A DNA stretch of 64,000 bases from Myxocyprinus asiaticus (GCF_019703515.2 NC_059358.1:44154594-44218593); one strand, 5' to 3'. Counted from the stretch's first letter, positions 31,886-45,073 are shown. Notes: generated by a model from the letters alone, not told the origin. Translations and numbers: made by a program.

Positions 31886-34544
31886 ACCTCACTGTGCTTT
31901 TTTTACAGTAACATACTAGCAACACTGTTGCCAGCTTGTTAATGTGGAAATCTGATTACAGTAAACTACTGCAATCTCTGTGTACAGTAATTTACTGATT
32001 ACTGTAATTGGTAGCTGATGACTGTATATTACTGTAAAAATATAAATTGTACAATAACTAGTTGTAATTATGTCATGCATTATTACTTTTTATATTTTTT
32101 TTATTATTAAGTATATATAATTTATTAATAATAATAATAAAAACACATTAATCTTTTTATTTGTTTATTTATTGGACCATGGCAAGAATAGAGGAACTAA
32201 AGCATAACAATTTGTGACAGATTGAAGGAGTAGTCATCGTTAGTCAGTGCAGGGCCACCAGGATCAAGTGAACACTGAAAGAAAATAATACATGATTAGT
32301 GTTGATGGTAAAGTCCTGAATGAATCATCACACCCAATACTTCCCTAAATCACCTTTAACTGTGTGGCTGGTCACCTAATGTGTTCTTTTGCCCAAAACA
32401 GCAAAACGGAACATGGAATATTCAAAGCGCAGGTCTCAATATGCTATTTTTAATAGTTGAACTGCTTTCAACTTGACACACCGTCTTAAAAATGGAACAC
32501 ACAAAGTGCGAGAAAAAGCAGCAAGACGTGACGCAACAAACAAAGATGGACGCAATAGACCAACACTTAAAAAATAATGCAATTGGAATGCAAGAACGTG
32601 ACTCGAGACTCTTGCATTCACTATTCCGTTGTGCTCCGTCTTGCTGTTTTGGGCACAAGAATGCGTTATGTGAACAGCCACACAATTAAGGAGATTTTGG
32701 GGCGATGTGAACAAGCCCGAAGTAAAATCGGTTTTCTTATTTCTCTGCAAAAATTTTGCTTCAATTATAGTCTTATTACTGCTTGTAGTTTTTCAGTTTT
32801 TCACCATTAAACGGGTCAGAAATTATCCAAACAATAGGAAGGTTAAGAAAGTTAATAAGGTCAAATTTAAATATATGTTGTCTTTCATGTAGACACTTTA
32901 TAAAACATGGGAAAAAAGCACCAGACAAGATGTAAGATTACCTTACCTGTGCTTAAATTCCTTCTTATAAAGATCATGACAATATGTCCAGTAGTAAATA
33001 AAGATAACATAACAAAGATCCCACGACAGTGAACTAATTCACTGACACATGGGGTCTAATGCACTGACACATGGGGTCTTCCCTTTCTCCACAAGCTCTC
33101 TACACTTGTCAGAGCAGATGGTGTTTTCATATCGTGATGGTGTGCTCCATAGTGCTAGATTTTACAGGAGCATATGTTCTTTATAATAAATCATAAGCTG
33201 AGAAATCTTACACTGATGCGACCACACTTCTCCTTTGGAGAGGAAATGCTGAGCTAGAATCAAATAATACTTATATACTCTACGAGCTCATCATCTGAAA
33301 TGGTGTCCCATGTGGATGGGTGGTATGACGATACATACCATACATCTGTAAAAATGTGTCAACTCATTGCTGTACTGTTAATACTGGGATAGATATACAG
33401 TATACAGTATGCACTGCTTTTAGTGGGCAGGACTGTTTTATGTTATTTACATTTAAGACTAACAAAGAAATATAAAGTGAGGTGAAAATAAAGAGCGGGA
33501 CATCTCCCAAACAAGTCAAGATGAGGAAAAACTTGTTATTGAAGGCCCAGGCATACTCACGGCAAAGTGCTTCTTCATTTTTCGCTCAGAGCCAAAACGA
33601 AGTTTGACAACGACATAAGGTTTTGAACATTCAGACACTGGCCACACCGCATGGGGAGGCATTTAGAGGAACATTTAAATATGAGGATGCACAAGACTAA
33701 AAGTAAAAACTTAACTAATATTACATTAAAATGTGTTTTCAATTACTTCATGCCTTATTTTAATCACACGAGATAAAAAGTAAAAGAAGCTGTATTAACT
33801 ACTCGATGATGATTAAAGTTATATATATGCAATAGATAATGTGTAATTTGTCATGTTTACCTTTTAAATTAATCACGCTAATGCTATATGCAGCCATAAT
33901 ATGCACCAATACACTCTATTATTGTAATTTATGATGACACTGATACTACTGCAAAGATGGATATATAAAAGGGTGTTAATGGGCAGAATACAAATTAAGG
34001 ATGATAGGCATATCTTAATTTGGGCAGATGTGTTTCAGGTGCAGATGGCACATGAGTGAAGCAACATATCACACAACAGAGTGAATAGGTACTTAAGAGT
34101 TTTTGAGTAAATTTGATTACTTTTTTAGACTACTTAAAAAAAAAATAGCAGGATATGTTCCTGGTAAATGTCTTTACACAAACGAATGTACAGATGTAGG
34201 TACCGTACCTTTGCACCAGCTCGCTAATAACTCTGCTCACCAGTGTTGATGTTGACTGATCTTAACTGACTGAATGGGAATCAGCTGTTGACCTAAAAGT
34301 AGGTGTAGCTCGAGGTCACATCTACCAATGACTTGGACCAATAGTAGTAAGAAGATGTTTAGCAGCGGTACAAAGTTTTCCTATAAGTTTGCACTGGTTT
34401 GTTCTAAATGACTTCAGACTCGTTTGTTCTTCAAAAGTATACAAGGGTCTCAGTGCAATGTGAAGCAGAATGTATGTTGTTTATGGTTGCTGAGCAATCC
34501 AATCAAGATATAAAGTTGGAGCTATCTGTTTTTTAACAGAAGAT
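31886..34544. other. Unannotated intronic stretch
   Basis: 31890-32045 is rich in TACTGTAA and TTACAGTAA words. 32460-32550 shares an AACTTGACAC..TGTC.TAAAA block with 57170-57200, so an unnamed repeat is likely. I see no coding or RNA gene. Confidence 0.35.
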
Positions 34545-34730
34545 CACCCTGCAGCATTCACCTGGTTACCCACTGAAGGTAAGCAGGGTTGAGCCTGGGT
34601 GGTACCTGGATAGGAGACCTTCTAGGGAAAACTATGGTTGCTGCTAGAAGAGGTGTTAGTGAGGCCAGCAGGGAGTGCTCACCCTGTGGTCTGTGTGGGT
34701 GCTAATGCCCCTGATAATCTTATCTTTTGA
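34545..34730 (+). mobile_element. 5S-rRNA-derived SINE (SINE3-type)
   Basis: 34578-34645 reads GGTAAGCAGGGTTGAGCCTG, then GGTACCTGGATAGGAGACC, which is the pol III internal-promoter part of 5S rRNA (AAGCAGGGTCGGGCC..., GGATGGGAGACC). After it comes a non-5S body, GAGGCCAGCAGGGAGTGCTC and CACCCTGTGGTCTGTGTGG. A 5S gene would not continue this way, and the 5S part carries several changes, so it is a SINE and not a functional rRNA gene. Confidence 0.8.
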
Positions 34731-35276
34731 TTAAAGGGGTCATGACATCAAAATTTCCTTGATCTTTTAACATATAAGAGGTCATTGAACTATAAAAAAA
34801 TACTGTAAGTCTCAGAACTCAAAATTTCCTCCTCACTGCAAAAGGAGTTTGTTGAAACCAAGCTGCTAAAACGATTCGTTCTCTACTTCCTCCACATTGT
34901 GATATCACACTGTGGTAGACATTTGCATGTGACTGCCTCCACAACAACACATCAGTACCTACTTTACCTTATCACTTTTGTAGCCCCGCCCAGTAGCTGT
35001 GAGCAGTGAGATGACAAAAGGAGAGAGCAGGTCAGTCAAGAGCAGAAAGCAATCAGAAAAGTGGGCGTTTACTGTTAAGTCTTAAAGGAGAAGCAGCACC
35101 TAAACCGAATGTTTCTGACAGAGGGTCAGAATGAGGGTGGAAAATAAAAAGTTTCTAAAGTCCCTACCCCTGTTTTTTTTCTGTCCAGACACTTTTAGGG
35201 CAGAAAAAGAATAATAATACGAAAATCTGTACAAATACAAAAAGGTTCTAGCACGTTTAGGTGCTTTGACCCCTAA
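34731..35276. mobile_element. TTAA-type MITE
   Basis: The left end TTAAAGGGGTCATGACATC and the right end GCTTTGACCCCTAATAA are inverted over AGGGGTCA. The interior (GGTCATTGAACTATAAAAA, GTGGTAGACATTTGCATGTG, TAGCCCCGCCCAGTAGCTG) has no coding capacity. The right TTAA is degraded. Confidence 0.5.
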
Positions 35277-36501
35277 TAATCAAAATATATGAAGTACATT
35301 TCAGTTGTTTCATGATTATTGGATGAATTCTCATCATAAAAAGCTATATTGTGATTAAGCACAGCATGATATTCAGTTAGAATACCATGTTTTGAGCTTT
35401 TGTTCACACAGCTCATCCCTAGTGTGCTGCTGTCCCTGGAAGTATGTGACCTTCTGAAAATGACAGCTTGTGGAAAAACACATCGCTTGTCAATGTAGTT
35501 GTTTTCTCCGTCTCGCACTTTCAATCTCACTCTTGCTTTCCGTTATTCTTTTTTTGTTGTGGGAGGTGCTACAGCAACAGACAGAATCAAATTTCATGTT
35601 GGCCCATTTGTCTTTATTATGAGCCCCTGTCTCACCCATCCGATTTCTACTCACTACTGTCAACTGGCCTCTGCTTGGAAAGTCAAACAGAATTAAACCA
35701 TCCAAACGGGAAAACCCTGCCATCTCTCTCTTTATAGTCATCCATCACAGTGACATGCGAAATAGTCAGTGGTGACAATAAGTGTTGATGCCGTTACACT
35801 GTTTTTTCAGACATGCGAATGACCAGAACAACTAAGTTTCGACCAGTCGCCGTCTAAATATCTGCTGTGACTCTGCCTTTGAGATGTAGTGAAAGGGGAA
35901 GGCTGGAGCTGGGTCAAGCTTGGGAGACTCTTATTTAGTTTGTTAATTAGCTCAAACCTTTTGATCCCAATTTAAAAACCTGCCACGTTGCTGCACTCGT
36001 CTCTTTTGTGCGTTGCCCTGAGCAAAAATGGCCATTGTGTGTTGAAGCATACATTAGAGTGTGGAACACTTGTTTAAGCAGTAACACAATGGTAGTTCTG
36101 TTTCTCTTTATCTTTATCAGGCATTAACAGTTAAGTATCCTACTGATTCATACTAGGGGGGAAAAACATCCACACAAATAAGATCTCTTTAATATCTCAG
36201 TTATTTTTCCTAGACAGCAAATGGTATAATATAGAGATCAAATTGAGATTTTTGCTTGAAGGTATTGTGTGTGATTTTTTTTCAGTGATAAAAAACTTTC
36301 TGATATCCTAGTAAAATATGCAGAGTCAACTATAAGCAAGCCATTCGTAGGTTTATTTCCATGAAAATCATAAATACTGTGACTCTTTAGTGCGCAGAAC
36401 TAGGTTCTGATTGTTTAAGCTTGCATGTGTCTCCTCCAGAGTTTCAGAGGAGATCTCATCAAAAGCTGGGTTTCCATCCATGTATTTTCATGTGACATTT
36501 T
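35277..36501. other. Unannotated intronic stretch
   Basis: No recognised element. It includes GTTTGTTAATTAGCTCAAAC at 35938-35957, a homeodomain-type core in a balanced-composition neighbourhood. Confidence 0.35.
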
Positions 36502-36599
36502 TAGGGATGGGACGATATGGTTATCTCACGATTCAGTTCAATATACAATATGAGGTTCGCGATTCAATATTATCTCGATTCAATATGATAACACTTAAA

Positions 36600-36787
36600 T
36601 GTATGTGTGTATGTATGTATGTGTGTGTCTGTACGTATGTGTACAATTAGTTATTTTTTTTTATTTTTTTTTTTATTATCTATGTCTTGCTGCTGTTTTT
36701 GTATCGTTGTACACTGGAAGCTCCTGTCACCAAGACAAATTCCTTGTATGTGTAAGCATACTTGGCAATAAAGCTCATTCTCTCAAA
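36600..36787 (+). mobile_element. L2-type LINE 3' tail inserted in hAT
   Basis: CTCCTGTCACCAAGACAAAT, TCCTTGTATGTGTAAGC and CTTGGCAATAAAGCTCATTC match the complement of 50-120. It is severely 5'-truncated, with an ATGT-rich start at 36599-36645. Confidence 0.75.
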
Positions 36788-37047
36788 TGACAAAGTATGG
36801 CAGGAAATTGTGTTTATTTTTTGAAAAATGTTTACGCAAAATGCACATTAGAATTATTCTTCAAAATAAAGTTATTTAATACACAATATAAATCTTCAGA
36901 GTTTAAATAATAAAGAGTTTCTCATTCCTTTCACTATAAGAAAAGATCACATACAAATGAGCCTTCAAAATAGTGGGCTACTTTCAGGCTGATCAGGTGC
37001 TGAACAAACAATAGAACTGAACAGAACTTCCTGGAAAAAAGTGAAAG

Positions 37048-37048
<1 letters not shown>

Positions 37049-37109
<61 letters not shown>
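37049..37109. repeat. (TA)n-(CA)n microsatellite
   Basis: TA units to 37069, then about 20 CA units, inside the hAT-like element. Confidence 0.9.
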
Positions 37110-37118
<9 letters not shown>

Positions 37119-37888
37119 GTATATATATAATTTGATTGTCTTGATTATTAGGCCTATAATCACATTTTTACTTTTTAAAAATCTAAGAATTCAACTTTAT
37201 ATCAATTTATAGTATTTCTTGAAATTTTATATATAATAATGATATGAGCTGTCACTGTATGAAATAATGTGTACAATTTACTTGTAATAACATTAAGTTT
37301 ACATTAATTTGTATAACAAGTGCTATAATGGTACTGTCACTTTAAGAATTTAACGTCTCACAGACTTGCACAGGTGTTGCGGTTCATTTATTAACGAGTG
37401 AGATGTATCCTTTTTTTTAGCGCATCCGTGCTATTTGTGATTAAAATTTATATTTCTTTTTACTTTTTTATCTGACTGTAAAGAACAGAAAGGATATTAA
37501 AAGACACATCATTCAATGAAATTGGAGTGTGGGATTTCATCTTTGGACACATTACACTGAAGAAATGGTCCGTTTTAATCTTAAGCACTTTCCAACAAAA
37601 CAAGGCGATTTCCCAGGTATTCCAGTATTTAAATTTTTAGGAGCTAAATTCAAGCACACATTTAAGCACTTGCTTTGTGCAAACCCTGTAAACAGTGTAT
37701 AAAAAAGTGCAGTAGGGGTAAAATCAAGTGATAGAGAGATTATGTTCGACGGGTCATTTCATTTATGATCACATGGATGGAAAACAATCTTTCAAATTTC
37801 AAAATAACGAGTTTTACCTCAATATAGTTCATACTTTTTTTGGTTCCCTATATATTGAGATTTGATATACAGTATCGTCCCATCCCTA

Positions 37889-38289
37889 GAATTTTGGAAT
37901 AATGCCTTACAAATATTGTATGGGAACACCAAAATGCAAATTACATTTCCAAACTGTGCATAAAAAACGTATACACTCACTTGAGGTGGATGATTTTTTT
38001 TATCCTATAAGAAGACAATGCGCATAAACTATGATGGAAACACATTTACCAACAAAATTTCTGGATGTGCATTAGTCATGTGACTTTGCCTCAACAAGTC
38101 TTTTGACTGAAGAATTCACTCATAACAGACTAACAAGAGGACTAATATTATAGCATAGCATCTGAAATGGTGCTGTGTCCTACAGTTCAATCAGTATCAT
38201 TTAGTTTTATACATTGCCCACCAACATCTACTTTGTTTACTCAGTGAATACATGACTTGTATTACACATCGATACCTAATACTGTTAAT
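37889..38289. other. Unannotated intronic stretch
   Basis: No gene or element recognised. Confidence 0.4.
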
Positions 38290-38600
38290 ACTGTATATTA
38301 ATGCTGTATAGCCAGAGGGGAACTGGCTCCCCCAGCTGAGCCTGGTTTCTCCAAAGGTTTATTTATTTATTTTTTTCCTTAAGTAATATCTTACGAAGCT
38401 TTGGGTTTCTTGCCAGAGTCACCTTTGGCTTGCTCACTGGGGGCCTAAAGAGAAATAATTTGAGGAATGATTTTCAATCTCGTTTTTTATTTAAACTGCA
38501 AAATGAGGACTTTAAAACATTGCATACATTACAGCATAATTTTCTGTAAAGCTGCTTTGAAACTATGTATTTTTGAAGAGCGCTAGACTTGACTTGCTCT
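38290..38600 (+). repeat. Common fish repeat (GCCAGAGGGGAACTGGC ... TGACTTG)
   Basis: Order of blocks: GCCAGAGGGGAACTGGCTCC, GAGCCTGGTTTCTCC, TTGCCAGAGTCACC, TGGCTTGCTCACTGGGGGCC, CTGTAAAGCTGCTTTGAAAC, AGAGCGCTAGACTTGACTTG. It is a well-known dispersed fish sequence of uncertain class. Confidence 0.6.
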
Positions 38601-39265
38601 GAAATGTCTAAGGCATCTACTGCCGATCGCAAACAGACATGTGGTTCGAGTGTATTTTGTTTGTGCTCTAAACCGCAAGTAATCTTTTTACATTGAACAA
38701 ATGTTCTACAGTGGCTACAACTTGTTGTACAACTACTGTGTGCCAACTTCCCCAGAAGAGAATATTTTTGTTCTCTTGAAAAAACAGGATGGAAAGAATG
38801 CTCTATCCCCAAATTATTTTTGCAATATTCCAATTTTGCACATAAATTAAATGCATATATTGGACGGAAACATGACTATTGTCTTAAACTGTGCTTAGAT
38901 TTGCCAAGATACTTAAGACTGATTTGCCAAGAAGTCAATCAAAATTTTGAGATTTCAAAATGAACATACATTTCTAATCAAATTTTTCCAAGACCAAATT
39001 ATCTGATCTATCATATCAACATTTATTCAGCACTTTATTAATGATTTGATAAGATATGAGAGTGAGTAACAACTTAAATTTCACTCTGTTCATCATACAA
39101 AAAAGCTTCTTAAGCTATAAAGGAGCAACCTCTCTCTAAGCAATAAATTTCCAACTGTGACCTGCTCTAACCTTCTTAGTCTCTAGGTCTCTTAGTCTTA
39201 GTCTCCTCGGAAGCTATGAACTGCTCCCTTTGGTTAGTTAACACAATAGCTAATGAACCTCTCAT
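38601..39265. other. Unannotated intronic stretch
   Basis: AT-rich. A short repeated CTCTAGGTCTCTTAGTCTTAG stretch lies at about 39178-39205. No element recognised. Confidence 0.4.
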
Positions 39266-39285
39266 AGCTCATTTGTGTTGATCAC

Positions 39286-39702
39286 GTGGACTGGGAGATG
39301 TTCCGGTCTGCCTCTGATGACGACATCGAGGTTTACGCTGATGGCGTAATGTGTTTCATCAGAAAGTGCGTAGAGGATGTTGTTCCGACCAAAACAATAT
39401 GGATCTACCCCAACCAGAAACCATGGATTAATAGCGATGTTCGTGCGGCACTTAATGCACGGACCTCCACTTTTAATTCCGGGAACGCAGAGGAGCATAA
39501 ACAAGCCAGTTATGCCCTCCGCAAAACTATCAGAGCAGCTAAACGCCAGTACAGTAGCAAGATTGAAGGGCAGTTCAACACCACCGACTCTAGAAATATG
39601 TGGCAGGGCATTAATATCATCATGAACTACAAAGGGAATAAAAACTCCGCCTTGAACACCGCTGCCTCTCTCCCGGATGAGCTAAATAAATGCTCATTTT
39701 GA
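39286..39702 (+). pseudogene. LINE ORF2 linker region, frameshifted at end
   Basis: 138 codons open from Met 39286 and clearly continuous with sequence before it. Blocks are YADGVMCFIRKCVEDVVPTK, QKPWINSDVRAAL and RAAKRQYSSKIEGQF, typical of the segment between endonuclease and reverse transcriptase. After LPDELNK the frame is lost near 39685-39700. Reading continues in another frame (FEGNNTALAERALAAEA) into the downstream reverse transcriptase. Confidence 0.8.
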
Positions 39703-39805
39703 GGGAAATAACACTGCCCTCGCGGAGAGAGCTCTCGCGGCCGAAGCTACAGAGATTAGTTCACTCACCGTCTCTGTAGCGAATGTAACCCGATCCTTCC
39801 GACGG

Positions 39806-41125
39806 GTGAATATCCGTAAAGCCGCGGGTCTAGACGGCATTCTGGGCCAAGTCATCAGAGCATGCGCAAACCAGCTGGCTGGTGTTTTTACGAATATTTT
39901 CAACCTTTCCCTCTCCTTGTCTGTAGTCCCCACATGCTTCAAAACGTCCACCATTGTGCCTGTACCAAAGCAATCCAAAATCACTTGCTTAAATGACTGC
40001 CACCCTGTTGCTCTGACCCCCATCATCAGCAAATGCTTTGAGAGACTTATCAGAGATTACATCTGCTCTGTGCTGCCTCCATCACTGGACCCATTGCAGT
40101 TTGCTTACCACAACAACCGCTCCACTGATGATGCCATTGCATCTACAATACACACTGCTCTCTCCCACCTGGAAAAAAGGAACACTTATGTGAGAATGCT
40201 GTTTGTAGACTACAGCTCAGCATTCAAAACCATAGTGCCCTCCAAGCTTGATGAGAAACTCCAGGCTCTGGGCTTAAACAGCTCGCTGTGCAGCTGGATC
40301 TCTGACTTCCTGTCAAGCAGACGCCAGGTGGTTAGAATGGGCAGCAACATCTCCTCATCACTGACCCTCAACACTGGAGCCCCACAGGGCTGTGTTCTCA
40401 GCCCACTCTTGTATTCCCTGTACACACATGACTGTGTGGCAACACACAGCTCCGATGCCATCATTAAATTTGCTGATGATACGACGGTGGTAGGTCTGAT
40501 CACTGACAATGATGAAACAGCCTACAGAGAGGAGGTGCACACTCTGACATGCTGGTGTCAGGAGCACAACCTCTCCCTCAACGTCAGCAAGGCCAAGGAG
40601 TTTGTGGTGGACTTCAGGAGAAAAGACAGAGAACACAGCCTCATCACCATCAATGCAGCACCGGTGGAGAGAGTCAGCAGCTTCAAGTTCCTCGGTGTCC
40701 ACATCACAGAGGAACTCACATGGTCCGTCCACACTGAGGCCATTGTGAAGAAGGCTCATCAGCGCCTCTTCTTCCTGAGACAGCTGAGGAAATTTGGAAT
40801 GAACCACCACATCCTCACATGGTTCTACATCAGCACTGTAGAGAGCATCCTGACTGGCTGCATCACTGCCTGGTATGGCAATAGCACCGCCCACAACCGC
40901 AAAGCCCTGCAAAGGGTGGTGCGAACTGCCAGACACATCATTGGAGGTGAGCTTCCCTCCCTCCAGGACATCTATACCAGGCGGTGTGTGAAAAAAGCTC
41001 GGAGGATCATCAGAGACTCCAGCCACCCGAGCCATGGGCTGCTCTCACTGTTACCATCGGCAGGCGGTATCGCAGCATTAGGACCCGCACCAGCCGACTC
41101 CATGACAGCTTCTTCACCCAAGTAA
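39806..41125 (+). pseudogene. LINE reverse transcriptase, full core, late frameshift
   Basis: 439 codons are open. In order: KAAGLDGILGQVIRACANQL, IVPVPKQSK, LDPLQFAYHNNRSTDDAI, motif A LFVDYSSAF (catalytic Asp), motif B NTGAPQGCVLSPLLYSLYT, motif C FADDTTVVG with both aspartates (40469-40480), FKFLGVHI, and the thumb and C-terminal RRCVKKARRI. All catalytic residues are present. After LLSLLPS (about 41058) the frame shifts away from the family C-terminus, which can still be read in another frame to a stop at 41143-41145. The enzyme primes reverse transcription at nicked target DNA. Without the endonuclease this copy is not autonomous. Confidence 0.85.
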
Positions 41126-41645
41126 TCAGACTTTTGAACTCTTGATCTCTCACGATCAGTATACATCAGCACTGCACTTTATTAATCTTATTATCTCACA
41201 CTGGACTGTCATAAATTATATTCTCTTAAAAAAACACTGGCAACTGACTATCAACCGACAGCCTGAATGTCAATGCAGTTCAATACAACTTACTGTATAT
41301 TTTATATATATTTTATATACTATTTTTATTGTATGTGTATTCTATATTATGTGTATGTGTATTCTATATTGTGTGTATTGTATACTGTACATTTTATATT
41401 ATTATTGTGTTGTGTAATTATGTGTATTGTATACTGTACATTGTATATTATTATTGTGTTGTGTAATTATGTGTATATTAGATATGTAAATTGTGTTGTG
41501 TAAATCTGATGTTTATTGTAAATTGGTATATGTCTCATCACTCTCATGACTGCTATGTTGCTCGGAACTGCACCCAAGACTTTCACCCACTGTTGCACTT
41601 GTGTATATGGTTGTGTGACAATAAAAGTGATTTGATTAGATTTGA

Positions 41646-42385
41646 AATTGGCCACTAATGAGCTGTATTGGAGGAATGCTAACAAATAACTGGTGGCCAC
41701 TCTGAAGTACCTGGACCTGACCACAGTGTGTAAGTTTTCCTATTTGACTCCTGTTACAACCGCTAGCATGTGATCTACATGCACATTGTTCATATCTGTT
41801 CATTGGCACTCAAGAAGGTCTGTGGAGGTCACCCAGAGCTTAATCAGCTGAATCAGAGTTGCCTTTGAATTTCTCTGGAGAAACGGCACTTTTCTCCCAA
41901 GTCTTCTTTGTCCCATTGACACTTCAAGGACAATATAACTATTATGTGTTTCTACATTTAGGCAATCAAAGGACTTTGCACCAGACCTGTTTCCTTCTTT
42001 GTAATTGCATTAAAAATTAAGATCTATGCAGGAAGGAGGACAAATACTTTCAAAAATGAAGCGTCATCAAATAACAGTAGGTTTGCTAGTGTAACCACTG
42101 ATAGAGTGGCCATTTTTTAAAGCTATGCAGTAGAGAGTAGCAAGGCTTTAGACTTTATCTCTGTCTAAGCCTCCATGCATGCGTAGCAGTGGAGCTGGTG
42201 TAGGAGCAGGGAGGGGTGACCTCAGATAGAGCAGCGGTTAACCACAAAGGGCAATATATTCACGAGTCCTCAAGCATCTCAAATGGATGCTCAGAGAAAC
42301 AGACCTCTTCAAAGTGAATACTCTGAAAATGGCTGCAAAAGAGGGAAATATCACTCAAGAGAAGACCAACTAGTGCTACTCATGC
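41646..42385. other. Unannotated intronic stretch
   Basis: No gene or element recognised. Confidence 0.4.
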
Positions 42386-42781
42386 TTAAAGAAATATTCT
42401 AGGTTCAATAAAATGTAAGCTCAGTAACACTTGTGGCGTAATGTTTATTACCACAAAAATAATTTAGATTCTTGTTCTTTAAAAAAAAAAAAAAAAAAAA
42501 TGCAAAAATTACAGTAAAGCACAAAGATGGAATTGAATGGGGCCAGTCCATAAATATTAAAATACACACTTTTTCCAAAAGTATAGCCACAAGATGTAAA
42601 CATTATACATGTTAACATGATTTTAGTGTGATAAATTCAGAGATTTACCGGTGTTATGCCATTTACCAGATTAAAGGGTTTAACTATGTTGCACCATCAT
42701 AACAACTAAGTTGTATTAATGGTTATAACTTTACACAAAAATATATTTTTTAATTAATATTGAACCCTGAACATTCCTTCA
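42386..42781. mobile_element. MITE with GGTTCAATA-type inverted ends
   Basis: Left AAAGAAATATTCTAGGTTCA and the complement of the right end (AAGGAATGTTCAGGGTTCA) are about 26-bp imperfect inverted repeats. The interior has a poly-A run at 42481-42500 and ACACTTGTGGCGTAATGTTT. No coding capacity and no clear target duplication. Confidence 0.6.
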
Positions 42782-44876
42782 ACTGTTTGTATGTAGAGTG
42801 TGTTGTTTAGTTGAGAACAATATCCAATAGGAATAACTTGGCTTGGAGTTCTACTTCCTGGTCTGTCATTATCCATTGTGCATCTTAGGCAGTTTTTGTG
42901 TTGTTTTTGCCTCTAGGAGATAAACAATCAATTTCAGATTAAAAGATCACCAGCTCTGTAGAGATCTGATAGAAAATAATTCTCAGCATGGAAACAGACT
43001 GTGTTGAGCAATAACGTTTAATGCAGGATGAAATTAAAATGGATTAATTAGCTAAAATTATTCCCACACCATTCATTGATCAACATCAAATGCAAACTTG
43101 AGATCAAGACATTTGCATTAATAAACAGAGTTGCTAATCAGTGGGTATTATCTAGCCTTAAAACAACAAGCACAGTCATTATTCAACAATTTCAGCTTCA
43201 GCAGAAAAAGATTTTACAATGAGACAGTTGCTGTTAATTTGACACACATTGTTATGGCTATGCTAGTTATTCATAATCCTTGTTTATGATTTTATGTAAG
43301 GTCCTTGAAATTGCAACAATCCAGAATTGGATCCTGTTTATTACATTTTAAAACTGCTGATGCAACACTATAGATAGAAATTATCTGTTCCTCTGAGAGA
43401 TAGATTATTTGAATCTTGCCATGTCGATATAATGTGCACTAGCTTGTAAGCCATGAACACATAGCCATTACTGAACCGTAAGCCAACAGCTAATGCAGGA
43501 AATGTCAGGGGTAGTGTAAAGTCATTCAGGCAGGGGATGAGAGCAGCCAGGTGAACTCTGATCTGTGGAGCTAAAAGATTACCAATAAACACAAGAAAAC
43601 AAGGGTTTTGCATTTGCACTTGACAATAATGCATTGTCTGGACTTTGAAAGGTACTGCATAAAGATTGAATCACCATAAAGCTGAGAAACCGCTATGTTT
43701 TGAAATGTCTAAATTGATCAGTTTTGAATGTCATGGATAGTCGTCTGAGTCTGAAGAAAGAATTTCTACTGAAAAAAACATAAGACTGTTTATAATGCAA
43801 ACACAGCTCCATATAGTTCTAAATAGGACTTTACAACTCACCAAGATTAGGCGTTCATTTAGAGTGCTGAATTGGTGATCGAAAGGTCACGTGCCATATA
43901 GGTTTTAGAAAACCCACAGCAGTGTTTGTGTTTTACGTGTCTGTATTTTTGCACTTGTCCATAGTGGTAAAAGTCATTATGCGCCCATGAACACGATAAA
44001 GTTTCAGTGATAAATCATTGGTTGCATTTGACATTAGTTCACTCTGGGTTGTGGGTCTTAAAAAGGATGAATGAAACCCTGTGATTGAACAACATGAAAC
44101 GAAGCAGTGATTGAAAAGAAAGAGGCACGTCTAGGCCAGGGGACAATCAGTGGGTCTTTGTGCCGTTTTCCCAGCCGGTAATGACATCTGGAACGCCTCG
44201 TGCATAGAAATAGGCATTAGCGCTCGGGCAGAATCCAGTGAGGCTGCAACTCCAAAAAGATGACAGAAACCACACAGCGATAGTCTGCAGGATGGGGCCT
44301 ATTAGTGAGCCAGATCTGTTTGAGCTGCTGACAGACTTGAAAAGGAAGACTTGAGACGATATTAACTCCAATTATGGGGCTTCCTGACCAGTGTGATCGA
44401 AAGGAACTGGGAAGACTGGGCCCTTTCATACTCTTGACACGTCAGCTTTTCTTTCAGAGGCCTTGGGATGATATACAGTAGATGCTTTCTTTCTTCATTC
44501 CTTCATCCTTCGATCTTCACATCCTCCTCCTCTACCTTCTTATCTCTTTTCCTTAAAGATCTGTGTCATAGGGCTGAGAATTTCAAAGTCCTGAGCAAAC
44601 ACCCCCTGAAAACATCCCCCTATTCTTTGAAATACACTGTGTTGTAGAGGACTCAACTGGGAAGTAGACCTCATCCTGTCAAATTGCAAATTTAATCCTA
44701 TCCAGCATGTGAAATGGTTGTAATCCCCACTGGGACACAAAGGTCTGTTCAGCACTCATCCATCCCCTGCCTCATCTGGCTGGATTATACTGTTTCTATT
44801 TGAGTAATTATTGGCAATTACACATCTTTATATAATGACCCTAATGCCATTTGAGTCTGCTGCATTCTATACAGGG
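42782..44876. other. Unannotated intronic stretch
   Basis: No mobile element recognised over about 2 kb, which is unusual for this intron. 44100-44450 is of balanced composition. Confidence 0.4.
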
Positions 44877-45073
44877 CTTGTCACTAGGGTTGCAGCGATA
44901 TACCGGTTTCATGGTATACCACGGTATGAAAATTGACGGTTATCATACCATGTACATTTGCTTATCTATGGTATTGAGAAAAAATAAATAAAAATACAAC
45001 CGGATGGAAAATCTCACCTGCACGTGCGCATCTCCTTTCCTCCTCGACTGTCTGTCAGACTCGTCAACTTACG

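Larger units (their letters stand above)
36502..37888. mobile_element. hAT-like non-autonomous element
   Basis: Ends TAGGGATGGGACGATA (36502) and TATCGTCCCATCCCTA (to 37888) are exact inverted repeats. The flanks GACATTTT (36494-36501) and GAATTTT (37889-37895) differ by one missing base, consistent with an old 8-bp duplication. It contains a LINE tail and CA/TA microsatellites. I found no transposase. Confidence 0.75.
39270..41645 (+). mobile_element. L2-type LINE, 5'-truncated, RT largely intact
   Basis: Begins inside ORF2 after the endonuclease (HVDWEMFRSASDDD), runs through a complete reverse transcriptase to a stop at 41143-41145 after a late frameshift, and has an AT-rich 3' UTR ending ACAATAAAAGTGATTTGATT at about 41619-41638. 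It is a different subfamily from the 36-2660 copy, since the tails differ. Few lesions suggest it is one of the younger insertions here. No clear target-site duplication was found. Confidence 0.85.

Noticed and set aside
32422..32750. Overlapping open frames on both strands as a small gene
   Set aside because: Part of the stretch is shared with 57170-57200, so it is probably a repeat; no protein family recognised.
34578..34645. 5S rRNA gene
   Set aside because: Only part of 5S is present, with substitutions, fused to a SINE body.
40358..41035. 225-codon open frame on the minus strand
   Set aside because: Antisense shadow of the LINE reverse transcriptase; its protein resembles nothing and the plus-strand frame explains the openness.
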